Position numbers and translations under genes: made by a program
Notes under the pieces: generated by a model
The model's database searches: none
What the model saw: only the letters and a program-made list of their open reading frames with translations
What the model was told of the DNA's origin: nothing
Origin: Bacteroidetes bacterium OLB12
GTDB lineage: Bacteria > Bacteroidota > Bacteroidia > Cytophagales > Cyclobacteriaceae
Direction: 5' to 3'
Assembly: GCA_001567185.1 (NCBI GenBank)
Contig: LNFR01000081.1
Coordinates: 1-64,000, forward strand
Length of the DNA: 64,000 bases
Shown here: positions 36,034 through 45,412 of the stretch, in pieces
Layout of the letters: every line of letters begins with the position of its first letter
Numbering within the stretch: position 1 is the stretch's first letter

Positions 36034-37224
36034 CTAGTATTCTTTTTTAATTCTTGCCATATAAAATCCATCAAAACCTTCGGATGGTCGTACCACGCGC
36101 TGGTCGAGCAGTTCAAAGCTCTTATTTGAAGATAGAAATTGTTGTACCTGTTTTTCATTTTCGGATGGGAACAGGCTGCAAGTAGCGTAAACCATAAGGC
36201 CACCCGGTTTTAACATCGTACTGTAATCAACCAGGATATGCTGTTGCAGTTCTTTTATCCGATTAATAAAATCAAGATTAAGTTTCCACTTGGCATCGGG
36301 GTTGCGTTTTAGTACGCCCAATCCGGAACAAGGCACATCCAGCAATAACCTGTCGGCAGAATTTTCAAGGCGCTTAATGGTTTTAGATGATTCGATTACC
36401 CGTGTTTCAATATTTCCGGCACCGGCTCTGCGCGCGCGCTTTTTTAACTCTTCCAGTTTCCAGTCTTCCGTATCCATGGCAATAATGCGCCCCTTGTTTT
36501 GCATTTGCGATGCCAGGTGTAATGTTTTTCCGCCACCTCCTGCGCACGCATCAATTACACGCATACCGGGTTGTACTTGCAGGTAGGGCGCAATTAATTG
36601 TGAGCCGGCATCCTGCACTTCAAACAATCCATCCTTAAAAGCCTGGCGTGTAAAAATATTCTGACGCTGTTCCAGAATTAAAGCATCCGGAAATTCAGCC
36701 AGGGTTGCGGTGGCAATGTTTTCTTCATCAAGAATTTGTTGCAGTTCTTTTTGTGTTGTTTTTAACGTATTTACCCGAAGCACCACCTTCGCTTCTTCAT
36801 TTAGTGCGGTTAATTCTTTATCCCATGAATTGCCTAATTCGGATTGGCCCAACGCATCCAACCAATCTGGAATCGACTCGCGCAGTATCCGATTATTTTT
36901 AAGTTGCTCATACCGTGCCTCAATCCGGGCGCGGTTAATACCTTTCAACTCATCCCAGGCGGGCAGTTCGGCCCGGCTCCACACACACCACACCCCTAAT
37001 AGTTTCCAGAAGTCATTCTCCTCAGCTGCTGCCAATTCTTTAAAGAGGCGGTACCAGCGCACAATGTCGTAGATGGTTTCAGCAATAAAGCGTCTGTCGC
37101 GTGCGCCCCATTTCGGGTTTGACTTCAGCACCTTTTCTATAACCTTGTCGGCATACTTCTTGTTTACAAAGATTTCGCCCAGGGCATCAACCACAGCTAC
37201 CGATAAATTGCGATATAATCTCAT
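36034..37224 (-). CDS. RsmB/NOP family RNA m5C methyltransferase
   Basis: About 396 residues from ATG 37224 (MRLYRNLSVAV); an in-frame ATG at 37254 is less likely. N-terminal NusB-like helical domain, then a Rossmann methyltransferase with the SAM motif VIDACAGGGGKTLHLA. The two m5C motifs follow: DVPCSGLGVLKRNPDAKW (motif IV Cys) and YATCSLFPSENE (motif VI Cys, the nucleophile). Probably RsmB, which methylates C967 of 16S rRNA, but the site is not certain. Confidence 0.9.
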   Translation of the reverse strand: MRLYRNLSVAVVDALGEIFVNKKYADKVIEKVLKSNPKWGARDRRFIAETIYDIVRWYRLFKELAAAEENDFWKLLGVWCVWSRAELPAWDELKGINRARIEARYEQLKNNRILRESIPDWLDALGQSELGNSWDKELTALNEEAKVVLRVNTLKTTQKELQQILDEENIATATLAEFPDALILEQRQNIFTRQAFKDGLFEVQDAGSQLIAPYLQVQPGMRVIDACAGGGGKTLHLASQMQNKGRIIAMDTEDWKLEELKKRARRAGAGNIETRVIESSKTIKRLENSADRLLLDVPCSGLGVLKRNPDAKWKLNLDFINRIKELQQHILVDYSTMLKPGGLMVYATCSLFPSENEKQVQQFLSSNKSFELLDQRVVRPSEGFDGFYMARIKKEY

Positions 37225-37362
37225 GATTTCTAAAGAGCAGCAAGATAGAACCATGAACCTGTATTTGATCGTACTTTTGATATAATGTTTTTAAATTGAA
37301 CCTCGAAACCGTTTCTTGTTACAGGCACAGACCTGCAACCATAAACCAATAACCACTTATTT

Positions 37363-38289
37363 ATGAAATCCACTCAATCGCGCAGAGAATTCGTTAAGCA
37401 AACAACGTTACTTACAGCCCTAACTGCCCTGGCAGGGACTTCTTTTGCTTCGTCCAAAACCAGCAGTGCTCCAGCGGGTAAGCCATTCAAGTTGAATTAT
37501 GCCCCGCACGATGGTATGTTTAAAAATCATGCCGGAGCTGATTTTATAGACCAGATAAAATTTATGGCCGACCAGGGATTTAGAGGCATTGAAGATAATG
37601 GCCTGCTGGGCCGGCCGGTTGAGTACCAGGAGCGGATAGGTAAAACGTTAGCTCAATTAAACATGACTATGGGTGTGTTTGTGGTAGATGGTGGCGATAA
37701 CTGGAAAGTATCACTCACCACAGGCAAGCAAGAGTTTAAAGATAATTTTGTAAAAACCTGCAAGGCATCGGTGGAGGCAGCCAAACGTGTAAATGCAAAG
37801 TGGATGACGGTAGTGCCCGGTTTTTTCGATCGTAGATTGCCCATGGGTATTCAAACCAGTAATGTGGTAGATGCCTTGCGCAGGGGTGCAGAAATCTTTG
37901 AACCACACGGGTTGATTATGGTTTTGGAACCTCTTAGCGATACACCTGAATTATTTATGCGTTATTCCGATCAAACCTATGCGTTGTGTAAGGCGGTAAA
38001 CAGTCCGGCCTGTAAAATTTTATACGATGCCTACCACATGCAACGCAACGAGGGCAACCTGATTAATAACATTAATGCGTGTTGGGATGAGATTGCTTAC
38101 TTTCAGGTAGGTGATAACCCCGGCCGCAAGGAACCTGGCACGGGAGAAATAAATCATAAGAATTTATTTAAGCACATTTACGACAAAGGCTTTAGAGGCG
38201 TGGTAGGAATGGAGCATGGCAATGCCAAAGAAGGGAAAGAAGGCGAACTTGCCTTGATACAGGCTTATCGCGAGAGTGATTCGTTTTAA
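37363..38289 (+). CDS. Hydroxypyruvate isomerase-like TIM barrel, Tat-exported
   Basis: 308 residues. Tat signal (TQSRREFVKQTT). The body is a xylose isomerase-like TIM barrel: LEPLSD near residue 186, KILYDAYHMQRNEGN, and QVGDNPGRKEPGTGEINHKNLF, the metal-binding and substrate stretch of hydroxypyruvate isomerases. GVVGMEHGN follows near the end. Periplasmic sugar isomerase or epimerase is the likely role. The leader matches that of the oxidoreductase at 33652-34974, though the two genes are not in one operon. The CHAT gene starts 17 bp downstream. Confidence 0.88.
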   Translation: MKSTQSRREFVKQTTLLTALTALAGTSFASSKTSSAPAGKPFKLNYAPHDGMFKNHAGADFIDQIKFMADQGFRGIEDNGLLGRPVEYQERIGKTLAQLNMTMGVFVVDGGDNWKVSLTTGKQEFKDNFVKTCKASVEAAKRVNAKWMTVVPGFFDRRLPMGIQTSNVVDALRRGAEIFEPHGLIMVLEPLSDTPELFMRYSDQTYALCKAVNSPACKILYDAYHMQRNEGNLINNINACWDEIAYFQVGDNPGRKEPGTGEINHKNLFKHIYDKGFRGVVGMEHGNAKEGKEGELALIQAYRESDSF

Positions 38290-38305
38290 AAGTTATAATA
38301 ATACC

Positions 38306-41128
38306 ATGAAGCAATTCATTATCATTGTTGGCTTAGCGCTAGCACTTCCTTTTGCAGGGTTCGGTCAGTTTCAGAATTTGAAAAACAAAGTGGTTCAAAA
38401 AACCAAGGAGGCAGCCAAAGGTAAGGTAGCAGACAAAGCTGATGCCGCGCGCGACCGGTTGGACTCTACCGATTTTAATTATGCGATTTCGGTTATCGAT
38501 AACTCCGGTATGATGAATGTGCTGGATGCGGATGAGATTGCTACCCGTACTGCCTACCTCGCTTCTAACAAATACATGAAGAAAGAGAGTGAGATTACTG
38601 CCGCTGAACGTTGCCGGTCAATATTAGATCAGGCCGAAAATTTTTATCAGGCAAGACGATATCGGCTGGCAGAGGTATCCTTTCTGGAAGCAAAAGTTGC
38701 CTACGAGGCTTCCGGGTTAACAACCAATATCAACTACAGTAAAGTAAATGCAGACCTGGGCTTATTGTATGCTACCATGGGTCGTTTTAATCAGGCCGAA
38801 TATTTTTTAAGTGAAGGCCTGGCCTTGCGCGAACAAACTTTAGGTCGCGATAGCAAAGCGGGTGCATCCTCAATCAATAACCTGGCAGTATTGTACCAGG
38901 AAACGGCACGCTTTAACGATGCCGAAACTTATTTTAATGAAGCGTTACAGGTAGTGGAGAAACAGTTTGGGCAGGAAAGCCATGAGTATGCGGTTGTGCT
39001 AAATAATCAGGCAATATTTTTCTCAAAAGTAGGCCGTACCGAACAAGCTGTTGCTAATCTTACTTCGGCCATTGCCATAGTTGAAAAGATCAATAGCAAA
39101 AGCAAGCGCACCGAAGTGGGGTTTCAATCTAACCTGGCGTTGCTGTATCAGGAGCAAGGCAAGCTTGCAGAAGCCGAAACAGTTTACCTGAAACTTGAAA
39201 AGATGTTGCGTACGCTTGGCGACAAAACATTTTATGCCGGTGTGTTGAATAACCTGGCCCTACTCCACATTCAAATGAACAAACTTGAAAAAGTGGAAGA
39301 CTACTTAAAACAGTCAGCCCAGATTTATCAAGCCCGTTTGGGTAAAGAAAGTCCCAACTACGCCAAAGTATTAGGCGATTTGGGAAATTTTTATCGCATG
39401 CAAGGTCGTTTTGCTGAAGCAGAAGAAAACCTGAACAAAGCACTCACTATAAACGGAACCGCATTAAACACCAACCACCCGGAGTATGTAAAGGCACAAG
39501 AAGATCTGGCGATTTTATATTGGAAAAAAGGTGACCTGGCCAAGGCCGATGCCGGATTTAGAATTGCAATGGATAAATCCATCGAGTTTATCAATCAGTA
39601 TTTTCCGCCAATGAGCGAAGCAGAGAAGACAAAATACTGGGATGTGTTACAACCGCGCTTTCAACGGTTTTATAATTTTTGCCTGGAGGCAAGTGTCTCC
39701 AATCCTGCGGTAGTTCAAACTATGTTTAATTACCAGCTTTCAACAAAAGGATTGTTACTAAATTCAACCAACAAAATTAAAAAGGCTATCTTAAGCAGTG
39801 GCAATACCGACCTCATAAAGGATTACACGGCCTGGTTGGATAAGAAAGAAACACTGGCGCGCTATTATTCTCTTTCCAAAACGGAGTTAACAGAACAGAA
39901 TATTGATTTGGCTGCGCTTGAATCTGAAGCCAATACCCTGGAGCGTTCGCTTTCACAACGTTCCAACGATTTCTCGCAAGGATATACTACCGATCAAACG
40001 GATTATAAACAGATACAGGCAACATTAACCGAAACCGAAGCTGTTATAGAATTTATCCGCATCCGGTCTTTCGATAAAGACTTTACAGCCGACAGTAAGT
40101 ATGCGGCTTTAGTTTTAACAAAAGGTGCGGCCGAACCCAAATTAGTGATATTGGATAATGGCAATCAGCTGGAAACACGGTATGCAAAGTTCTATCGCAA
40201 TGCCATTCAAAACAGACAAGCTGATGCTTATTCGTACGAACAATTTTGGGCAAGAGTAGAACCGTTTTTGGCAGGCAAGAAAAATTTATATATCGCTGCG
40301 GATGGAGTGTATAATCAAATCAGTTTAAATACATTAAAGAAGCCGGATGGCGATTATCTACTAAATCGGTATGACATCATATTGATTGGAAATGCGAAAG
40401 ATGTAATTGGTTTAAAAGCACAAAAGCCAACTGCTTCGAAGAAGAATGCATTTGTGTTGGGTTTTCCTGATTATGGAGGCGATGCGGTTACCGCTTTGCC
40501 CGGAACCAAAGTAGAAGTAGATAACATCAGCCGCATTTTAAAGGCGGGCGGATATACCGTAACACCATTTTTGCAGAAGGCGGCAACGGAAGCATCCATA
40601 AAGGGGTTGAAAGGCCAGGCATTGGTGCACATTGCTACCCACGGATATTTTCAGGCCGATACCGAGCAGACTGCTGCAGGAGTGCATCAGGAAAATGCAA
40701 AGAACAACCCACTGTTGCGTTCAGGATTGTTGTTGGCCGGGGCATCACCCACGTTGAAAGGAGAAATTGTTCCAAACCTGGAGAGCAATGATAATGGTGT
40801 ACTGACAGCCTATGAAGCCATGAACTTATCGCTGGAAGGAACAGACTTGATTACCCTTAGCGCATGCGAAACCGGACTGGGTGATGTACGCGCTGGCGAA
40901 GGTGTGTATGGATTGCAACGTTCTTTTATTGTGGCGGGTGCCAAAGCAATGGTAATGAGTTTATGGAAAGTGGATGATGCCGCCACACAAGCCTTGATGA
41001 CTAACTTTTACACAAACCTATCCAAAGGAGGTAGCAAAGCCAAAGCCTTTAAACAGGCACAGCTACAGTTAATGGCTAAGTACAAAGAACCTTATTATTG
41101 GGGTGCGTTTGTAATGATGGGGATGTAG
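38306..41128 (+). CDS. Secreted TPR-CHAT protease-like protein 1
   Basis: 940 residues from ATG 38306, which starts a clean signal peptide (MKQFIIIVGLALALPF); an in-frame ATG at 38276 is less likely. Residues about 100-420 are tetratricopeptide repeats (LGLLYATMGRFNQAEYFLSEGL and similar), then a helical linker. The C-terminal CHAT domain (about 580-940) has the caspase-like dyad His779 (VHIATHGYF) and Cys854 (LSACETGLGDVRAGEG). CHAT domains are C14-type cysteine peptidases. Immediately followed by a paralogue; target unknown. Confidence 0.9.
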   Translation: MKQFIIIVGLALALPFAGFGQFQNLKNKVVQKTKEAAKGKVADKADAARDRLDSTDFNYAISVIDNSGMMNVLDADEIATRTAYLASNKYMKKESEITAAERCRSILDQAENFYQARRYRLAEVSFLEAKVAYEASGLTTNINYSKVNADLGLLYATMGRFNQAEYFLSEGLALREQTLGRDSKAGASSINNLAVLYQETARFNDAETYFNEALQVVEKQFGQESHEYAVVLNNQAIFFSKVGRTEQAVANLTSAIAIVEKINSKSKRTEVGFQSNLALLYQEQGKLAEAETVYLKLEKMLRTLGDKTFYAGVLNNLALLHIQMNKLEKVEDYLKQSAQIYQARLGKESPNYAKVLGDLGNFYRMQGRFAEAEENLNKALTINGTALNTNHPEYVKAQEDLAILYWKKGDLAKADAGFRIAMDKSIEFINQYFPPMSEAEKTKYWDVLQPRFQRFYNFCLEASVSNPAVVQTMFNYQLSTKGLLLNSTNKIKKAILSSGNTDLIKDYTAWLDKKETLARYYSLSKTELTEQNIDLAALESEANTLERSLSQRSNDFSQGYTTDQTDYKQIQATLTETEAVIEFIRIRSFDKDFTADSKYAALVLTKGAAEPKLVILDNGNQLETRYAKFYRNAIQNRQADAYSYEQFWARVEPFLAGKKNLYIAADGVYNQISLNTLKKPDGDYLLNRYDIILIGNAKDVIGLKAQKPTASKKNAFVLGFPDYGGDAVTALPGTKVEVDNISRILKAGGYTVTPFLQKAATEASIKGLKGQALVHIATHGYFQADTEQTAAGVHQENAKNNPLLRSGLLLAGASPTLKGEIVPNLESNDNGVLTAYEAMNLSLEGTDLITLSACETGLGDVRAGEGVYGLQRSFIVAGAKAMVMSLWKVDDAATQALMTNFYTNLSKGGSKAKAFKQAQLQLMAKYKEPYYWGAFVMMGM

Positions 41129-41246
41129 GTAGTATTCGGAAAACGATACCTGCAAAAACTAATCTAAGGCACCGCGCTTCATTTTTTCTATAGGTTTAGA
41201 AATAGCTCAGAAACCTATCCTAGAAGAATTATTGACCAACCCATAA

Positions 41247-41254
41247 TAACTTTG
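41247..41254 (+). promoter_or_regulatory. -7 box TAACTTTG before the second CHAT gene
   Basis: Exact TAnnTTTG match 30 bases before the ATG at 41285. TTG at 41232-41234 is closer than the usual -33 distance. Suggests the second CHAT gene can be transcribed on its own. Confidence 0.45.
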
Positions 41255-41284
41255 TAGCTTCGGGAAACATTCCATTACCCCCTC

Positions 41285-44065
41285 ATGAAACTAAAGCTTG
41301 TTTTTGGTTTTATGCTTTGCAGCACCTTACTCTTTGGTCAGGATGATTGGCTCACCAAAGCACTGGCTGATGTGGGTGCAGAAAAAAAAGCCAGGCTCGA
41401 CTCCCTCGATTTCCAGTTTGCCATGTCGGTAAATGATAACTCCAGTTTTATTGATGTGCAACAGAAAGGGGAAGGTTGGGCAAAGGGTTTTTATTCCATG
41501 AAGCCTAAAAGTCAGCGCACTTTTGCTGAGATAGCCAGCGATACTCTTAATTGGGCGGTTGATTATTACAACATGCGATGGTACCGGATAGCCGAGGCAG
41601 CTTTTATAACGGCTAAAAATTTTATGGAAGCTTACAACCTCACACAGGATATAAGCTACATCCGGTGTATTTCCAATATGGGTGTTATGTACCTCATTCA
41701 GGGGCGCACACTGGAAGCCGAGCAGTTTGTTTCCTATGCGCTTGCAGAGAGTGAAAGATTAGGAAAGGGTAGTATTGCCTATGCGGCTAACCTGAACAGT
41801 ATGGCGAAGTTGCGTCAGCAATTGGGGCATTACAATGAAGCTGAACGAATGTTTACCGAATCGTTAGCTAGTATTGCGGCAAGAATGGGTACAAATAGTT
41901 TGCAACATGCTATTGTGTTAAACAACATAGCCATGCTGTATCAGGTAATGGGGCGCTACCCGGAAGCGGTTGAGATGATGAAGCAGGCACTAGTTGCATT
42001 GGAGGCCTCGAACAAGCGCACATTGCAAGGCAAGAAATCATTTGACAGCCGAAAGTTTAATTCAAATCTTGCTTTATTATACCAGTTATCGGGTAACCTG
42101 GCACAGGCCGAAACAGAATTTCTGGCAATCCGTAAAGTATTTGAAAACCGTGGTCAGAAGAATAATCCAGAGTATGCCAACCTGCTTAACCAGCTAAGTC
42201 TGCTGTATATTCAAATGAATAAAACAGATCAGGTTGAACCCTTACTGCTTAAAGCGATTGATGTATATAAAAAGAAATTCACAACTGAAAACCCTTCCTA
42301 TGCAAAAGCCCAAACTGACTTAGGTACCTTTTATCGCGTGCAGAACAGAATGACTGAAGCAGAGGTTGCGTTAACAAATGCTTTAGGAATCCGGCAACGT
42401 ACACTTGGTGAAAATCATCCCGACTATATTAAATCGGTAGAGGCTGTTGGAATTTTGTATTGGAAAAAGGGCGACCTGATGCGGGCCTATCCTTTTTTGC
42501 AAAGCGCGTGCAATAAATCACTTGAATTTATCAACCAGTACTTTGCACCCATGAGCGAAACGGAAAAGACTAAGTATTGGGATATTCTGCAACCACGCTT
42601 TCAACGGTTTTATAATTTTGCTATTGAAGCGGGGGCTACCATGCCCGAAGTTTGGGTAGATGTATTCAACTACCAGATAGCTACCAAAGCATTGTTACTA
42701 AACTCCACAAACAAAGTTAAGAAGGCAATTTTAGCCAGTGGTAACGAAGCGCTCATTAAAGATTATATTTCATGGATAGGCCAGAAGGAAGCATTGGCAC
42801 GTTATTACTCCCTGTCGAAAGAAGAATTGAAGGAACAGAAAATAGATCTGGTTGCCCTGGAGAAAACGGCTAACGAACTGGAACGATCTCTCTCGCAACG
42901 GTCAACCGATTTTGCCAAAGGGTATGAGTCTGAGCAAATATCCTGGCCAATGATAGTCTCTAAATTGGCAGATCATGAAGCGGTGCTGGAGTTGATCCGG
43001 GTGCGTACTTTTGATAAAGATTTTACTGACCAATCGCGCTACATTGCGTTAGTGGTTGCTAAGGGTATTTCACAACCACGCATGGTATTAATCGAAAATG
43101 GAAATGAGCTTGAAACCCGTTATGCAAAATTTTATAAGAATGCGGTTCAACAACGCATGGCCGATCCGCATTCGTATCATCAGTATTGGGAAAAAATAGA
43201 TCCCTTATTAGCAAGTAAAAAAACAATCTATGTTTCGCCCGATGGTGTGTATAATCAAATTAACATCAACACCTTAAAAAAGACAGACGGAGATTTTGTG
43301 CTTAATCGCTTTGATGTGGTAATGGTTGGAAATTCTAAAGACTTGATTGCTATAAAAGATAAAAAGACCAGTACAACTAAAAGTGCATTTGTGCTCGGTT
43401 TCCCTGATTATGGAGGAAACGCGGTGGCTTTGCCCGGAACAAAAGTAGAGATTGATGAAATTAATAAAATCCTGGGAGCAGGTGGCTTTAAGGTTACGAA
43501 ACGTGAACAGCACGAAGCAAACGAAGCTGCCTTGAAGGCCGTAGCAGCACCCACTCTTATGCACATTGCAACACATGGATATTTTCTGGCCGACTCAGAT
43601 TTGAAAAGTGGCGATGCCATGGGTATTGATGCGGAAAATGCAAAAAACAACCCGTTGCTTCGGTCGGGATTAATTTTAGCGGGAACACAAGCCCAGGATA
43701 ACAACGCGGTTGATTTACAAAGTAACGACAATGGAATTCTCACCGCTTATGAGGCTATGAATTTATCGCTTGAAGGAACTGACCTGATTATTCTAAGTGC
43801 CTGCGAAACCGGGTTAGGCGATGTGCGGGCAGGAGAAGGTGTATATGGTTTACAACGGGCATTCCTGGTAGCCGGAGCCAATGCCCTGATTATGAGTTTA
43901 TGGAAAGTCGATGATGCCGCCACGCAACAACTTATGACAAACTTCTACTCCATTTGGACTAAAACAGGTAATAAACAACAGGCATTTAAACAGGCCCAAC
44001 TTCGGCTGATGACCAAATACAAAGACCCATACTATTGGGGTGCGTTTGTTATGATGGGGATGTAA
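41285..44065 (+). CDS. Secreted TPR-CHAT protease-like protein 2
   Basis: 926 residues, same plan as its neighbour. Signal peptide ending LFGQ; TPRs at about 90-410 (LALLYQLSGNLAQAETEFLAI, YPEAVEMMKQAL). The CHAT domain has His764 (MHIATHGYFLAD) and Cys840 (LSACETGLGDVRAGEG). The two proteins share long identical stretches at both ends of the CHAT domain, for example EAMNLSLEGTDLI and PYYWGAFVMMGM at the C-terminus. They are therefore a tandem duplication, but the sequences have drifted in the TPR part, which fits different partners. Confidence 0.9.
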   Translation: MKLKLVFGFMLCSTLLFGQDDWLTKALADVGAEKKARLDSLDFQFAMSVNDNSSFIDVQQKGEGWAKGFYSMKPKSQRTFAEIASDTLNWAVDYYNMRWYRIAEAAFITAKNFMEAYNLTQDISYIRCISNMGVMYLIQGRTLEAEQFVSYALAESERLGKGSIAYAANLNSMAKLRQQLGHYNEAERMFTESLASIAARMGTNSLQHAIVLNNIAMLYQVMGRYPEAVEMMKQALVALEASNKRTLQGKKSFDSRKFNSNLALLYQLSGNLAQAETEFLAIRKVFENRGQKNNPEYANLLNQLSLLYIQMNKTDQVEPLLLKAIDVYKKKFTTENPSYAKAQTDLGTFYRVQNRMTEAEVALTNALGIRQRTLGENHPDYIKSVEAVGILYWKKGDLMRAYPFLQSACNKSLEFINQYFAPMSETEKTKYWDILQPRFQRFYNFAIEAGATMPEVWVDVFNYQIATKALLLNSTNKVKKAILASGNEALIKDYISWIGQKEALARYYSLSKEELKEQKIDLVALEKTANELERSLSQRSTDFAKGYESEQISWPMIVSKLADHEAVLELIRVRTFDKDFTDQSRYIALVVAKGISQPRMVLIENGNELETRYAKFYKNAVQQRMADPHSYHQYWEKIDPLLASKKTIYVSPDGVYNQININTLKKTDGDFVLNRFDVVMVGNSKDLIAIKDKKTSTTKSAFVLGFPDYGGNAVALPGTKVEIDEINKILGAGGFKVTKREQHEANEAALKAVAAPTLMHIATHGYFLADSDLKSGDAMGIDAENAKNNPLLRSGLILAGTQAQDNNAVDLQSNDNGILTAYEAMNLSLEGTDLIILSACETGLGDVRAGEGVYGLQRAFLVAGANALIMSLWKVDDAATQQLMTNFYSIWTKTGNKQQAFKQAQLRLMTKYKDPYYWGAFVMMGM

Positions 44066-44161
44066 ATAAACAAAAGCAAGGTATTCTTAACCTTTCGGAT
44101 TGTACCAATTCAGTTTTAGCAGACTTGTCAACAGAGCGCATTCTTCCTACCTTTCCACACT

Positions 44162-45316
44162 ATGGAAAATATTCCCCCGCTGAAGATTCTGTTTTATCAC
44201 GCCCATTTTTTTAGCAGTAGCGAAACATTTATTTACCAACAAACCATTAATCCAAACATCAGGCCTGTATTGCTGGCCAAACGATTTATACATTCCGCGG
44301 GCATGAGTTATGAAACGTTTGAAAGAGTTCAGTTTAAGCGTAGTTGGTGGGATGGCCTGGTTTCTAATCTGCTTGTAAGTTTTGGAATAGATCAATACTA
44401 CCAACGTGCCTCCATCCATACGTTGGCTCAAAAAATTGAAACCTACCAACCCGATGTGTTGCATGCTCAATTTGGTTTTAGTGCCGTTCGGATTTTGCCG
44501 GTAGCAAAAATGCTTAAGATACCATTGGTGGTTTCATTTCATGGAATGGATGCCTCGCATATGTTGCGAAAACGGGCTTACAGAAATGGATTAAAAAAGG
44601 TATTTGCGTATGCGGCAGCAATTGTAGTGTGTAATCCGGCTATGGCCGATGTACTTCCGCTAACGGCCGATCAGAAAAGAAAAGTAATGTGGGTTCCTTA
44701 TGGAATTAACCTGAAGCAGTTTAACCCTCAACCGCGAAAGGAGAACGAAGTGCTTCGCATTTTACACGTGGGCAGGTTTATTGAAAAAAAGGGAGTGCCC
44801 GACCTGATCCGTGCTTTTTCAAAACTTAAAAATCAACAGAAAATTCAATTGGAATTGGTAGGTACCGGCCCCGAAGAAAAATTATGCAAGCAGTTGGTGG
44901 GGGAATTGAGATTGGAGCAGCAGGTGATTTTTCATGGCTGGAAGTCTTCGGAAGAAGTAAAAAACCTGATGCAACAAGCTGATGTTTTTGTTTTGAATAG
45001 TCGCGTAGCCACCAATGGCGATAGCGAAGGGTTACCTGTAGGAATTCTGGAGGCGATGTCCATGGCGTTGCCGGTGGTGTCAACTAATCACGCGGGTATT
45101 CCTCATGAAGTGGATCACGGGATTACAGGCCTTTTAGTAGCGGAACACGATACGGAGGGATTAACCGCGGCAATTTCTGCTTTATTGCAGGATGCACCGC
45201 AACGCAACGAATTTGGTATGGCCGGCCGAAGAAAAGTTGAGTCCGTTTTTTCGATGGAACAAATGCATAACACCCTTTACACCGTTTATAAGAACTGCTG
45301 CTCAAAGCAAGGCTGA
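44162..45316 (+). CDS. Glycosyltransferase family 4
   Basis: 384 residues. GT-B retaining glycosyltransferase. The C-terminal domain shows ILHVGRFIEKKGVPDLIRAFSKL, the PEEKLCKQL and VIFHGWKSSEEV segments. The donor-binding EX7E motif is in EGLPVGILEAMSMALPVVSTNHAGIPHEV. The N-terminal acceptor domain has HAQFGFSAVRILP. Role in surface polysaccharide or lipid glycosylation is likely, but the sugar is not known. No signal peptide. Confidence 0.9.
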   Translation: MENIPPLKILFYHAHFFSSSETFIYQQTINPNIRPVLLAKRFIHSAGMSYETFERVQFKRSWWDGLVSNLLVSFGIDQYYQRASIHTLAQKIETYQPDVLHAQFGFSAVRILPVAKMLKIPLVVSFHGMDASHMLRKRAYRNGLKKVFAYAAAIVVCNPAMADVLPLTADQKRKVMWVPYGINLKQFNPQPRKENEVLRILHVGRFIEKKGVPDLIRAFSKLKNQQKIQLELVGTGPEEKLCKQLVGELRLEQQVIFHGWKSSEEVKNLMQQADVFVLNSRVATNGDSEGLPVGILEAMSMALPVVSTNHAGIPHEVDHGITGLLVAEHDTEGLTAAISALLQDAPQRNEFGMAGRRKVESVFSMEQMHNTLYTVYKNCCSKQG

Positions 45317-45412
45317 AATGTTCCTGAACCAGAATTAAACAAATGAAAATTTTGAAACCAGGGGGTGTGTTCAACCACAACAGGAATTAGAGCGTAATTT
45401 TTAGGGATATAA

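Noticed and set aside
38306-44065. CHAT genes as a Craspase or gasdermin defence system
   Set aside because: Both proteins have signal peptides, and no cas or gasdermin-like gene is adjacent.
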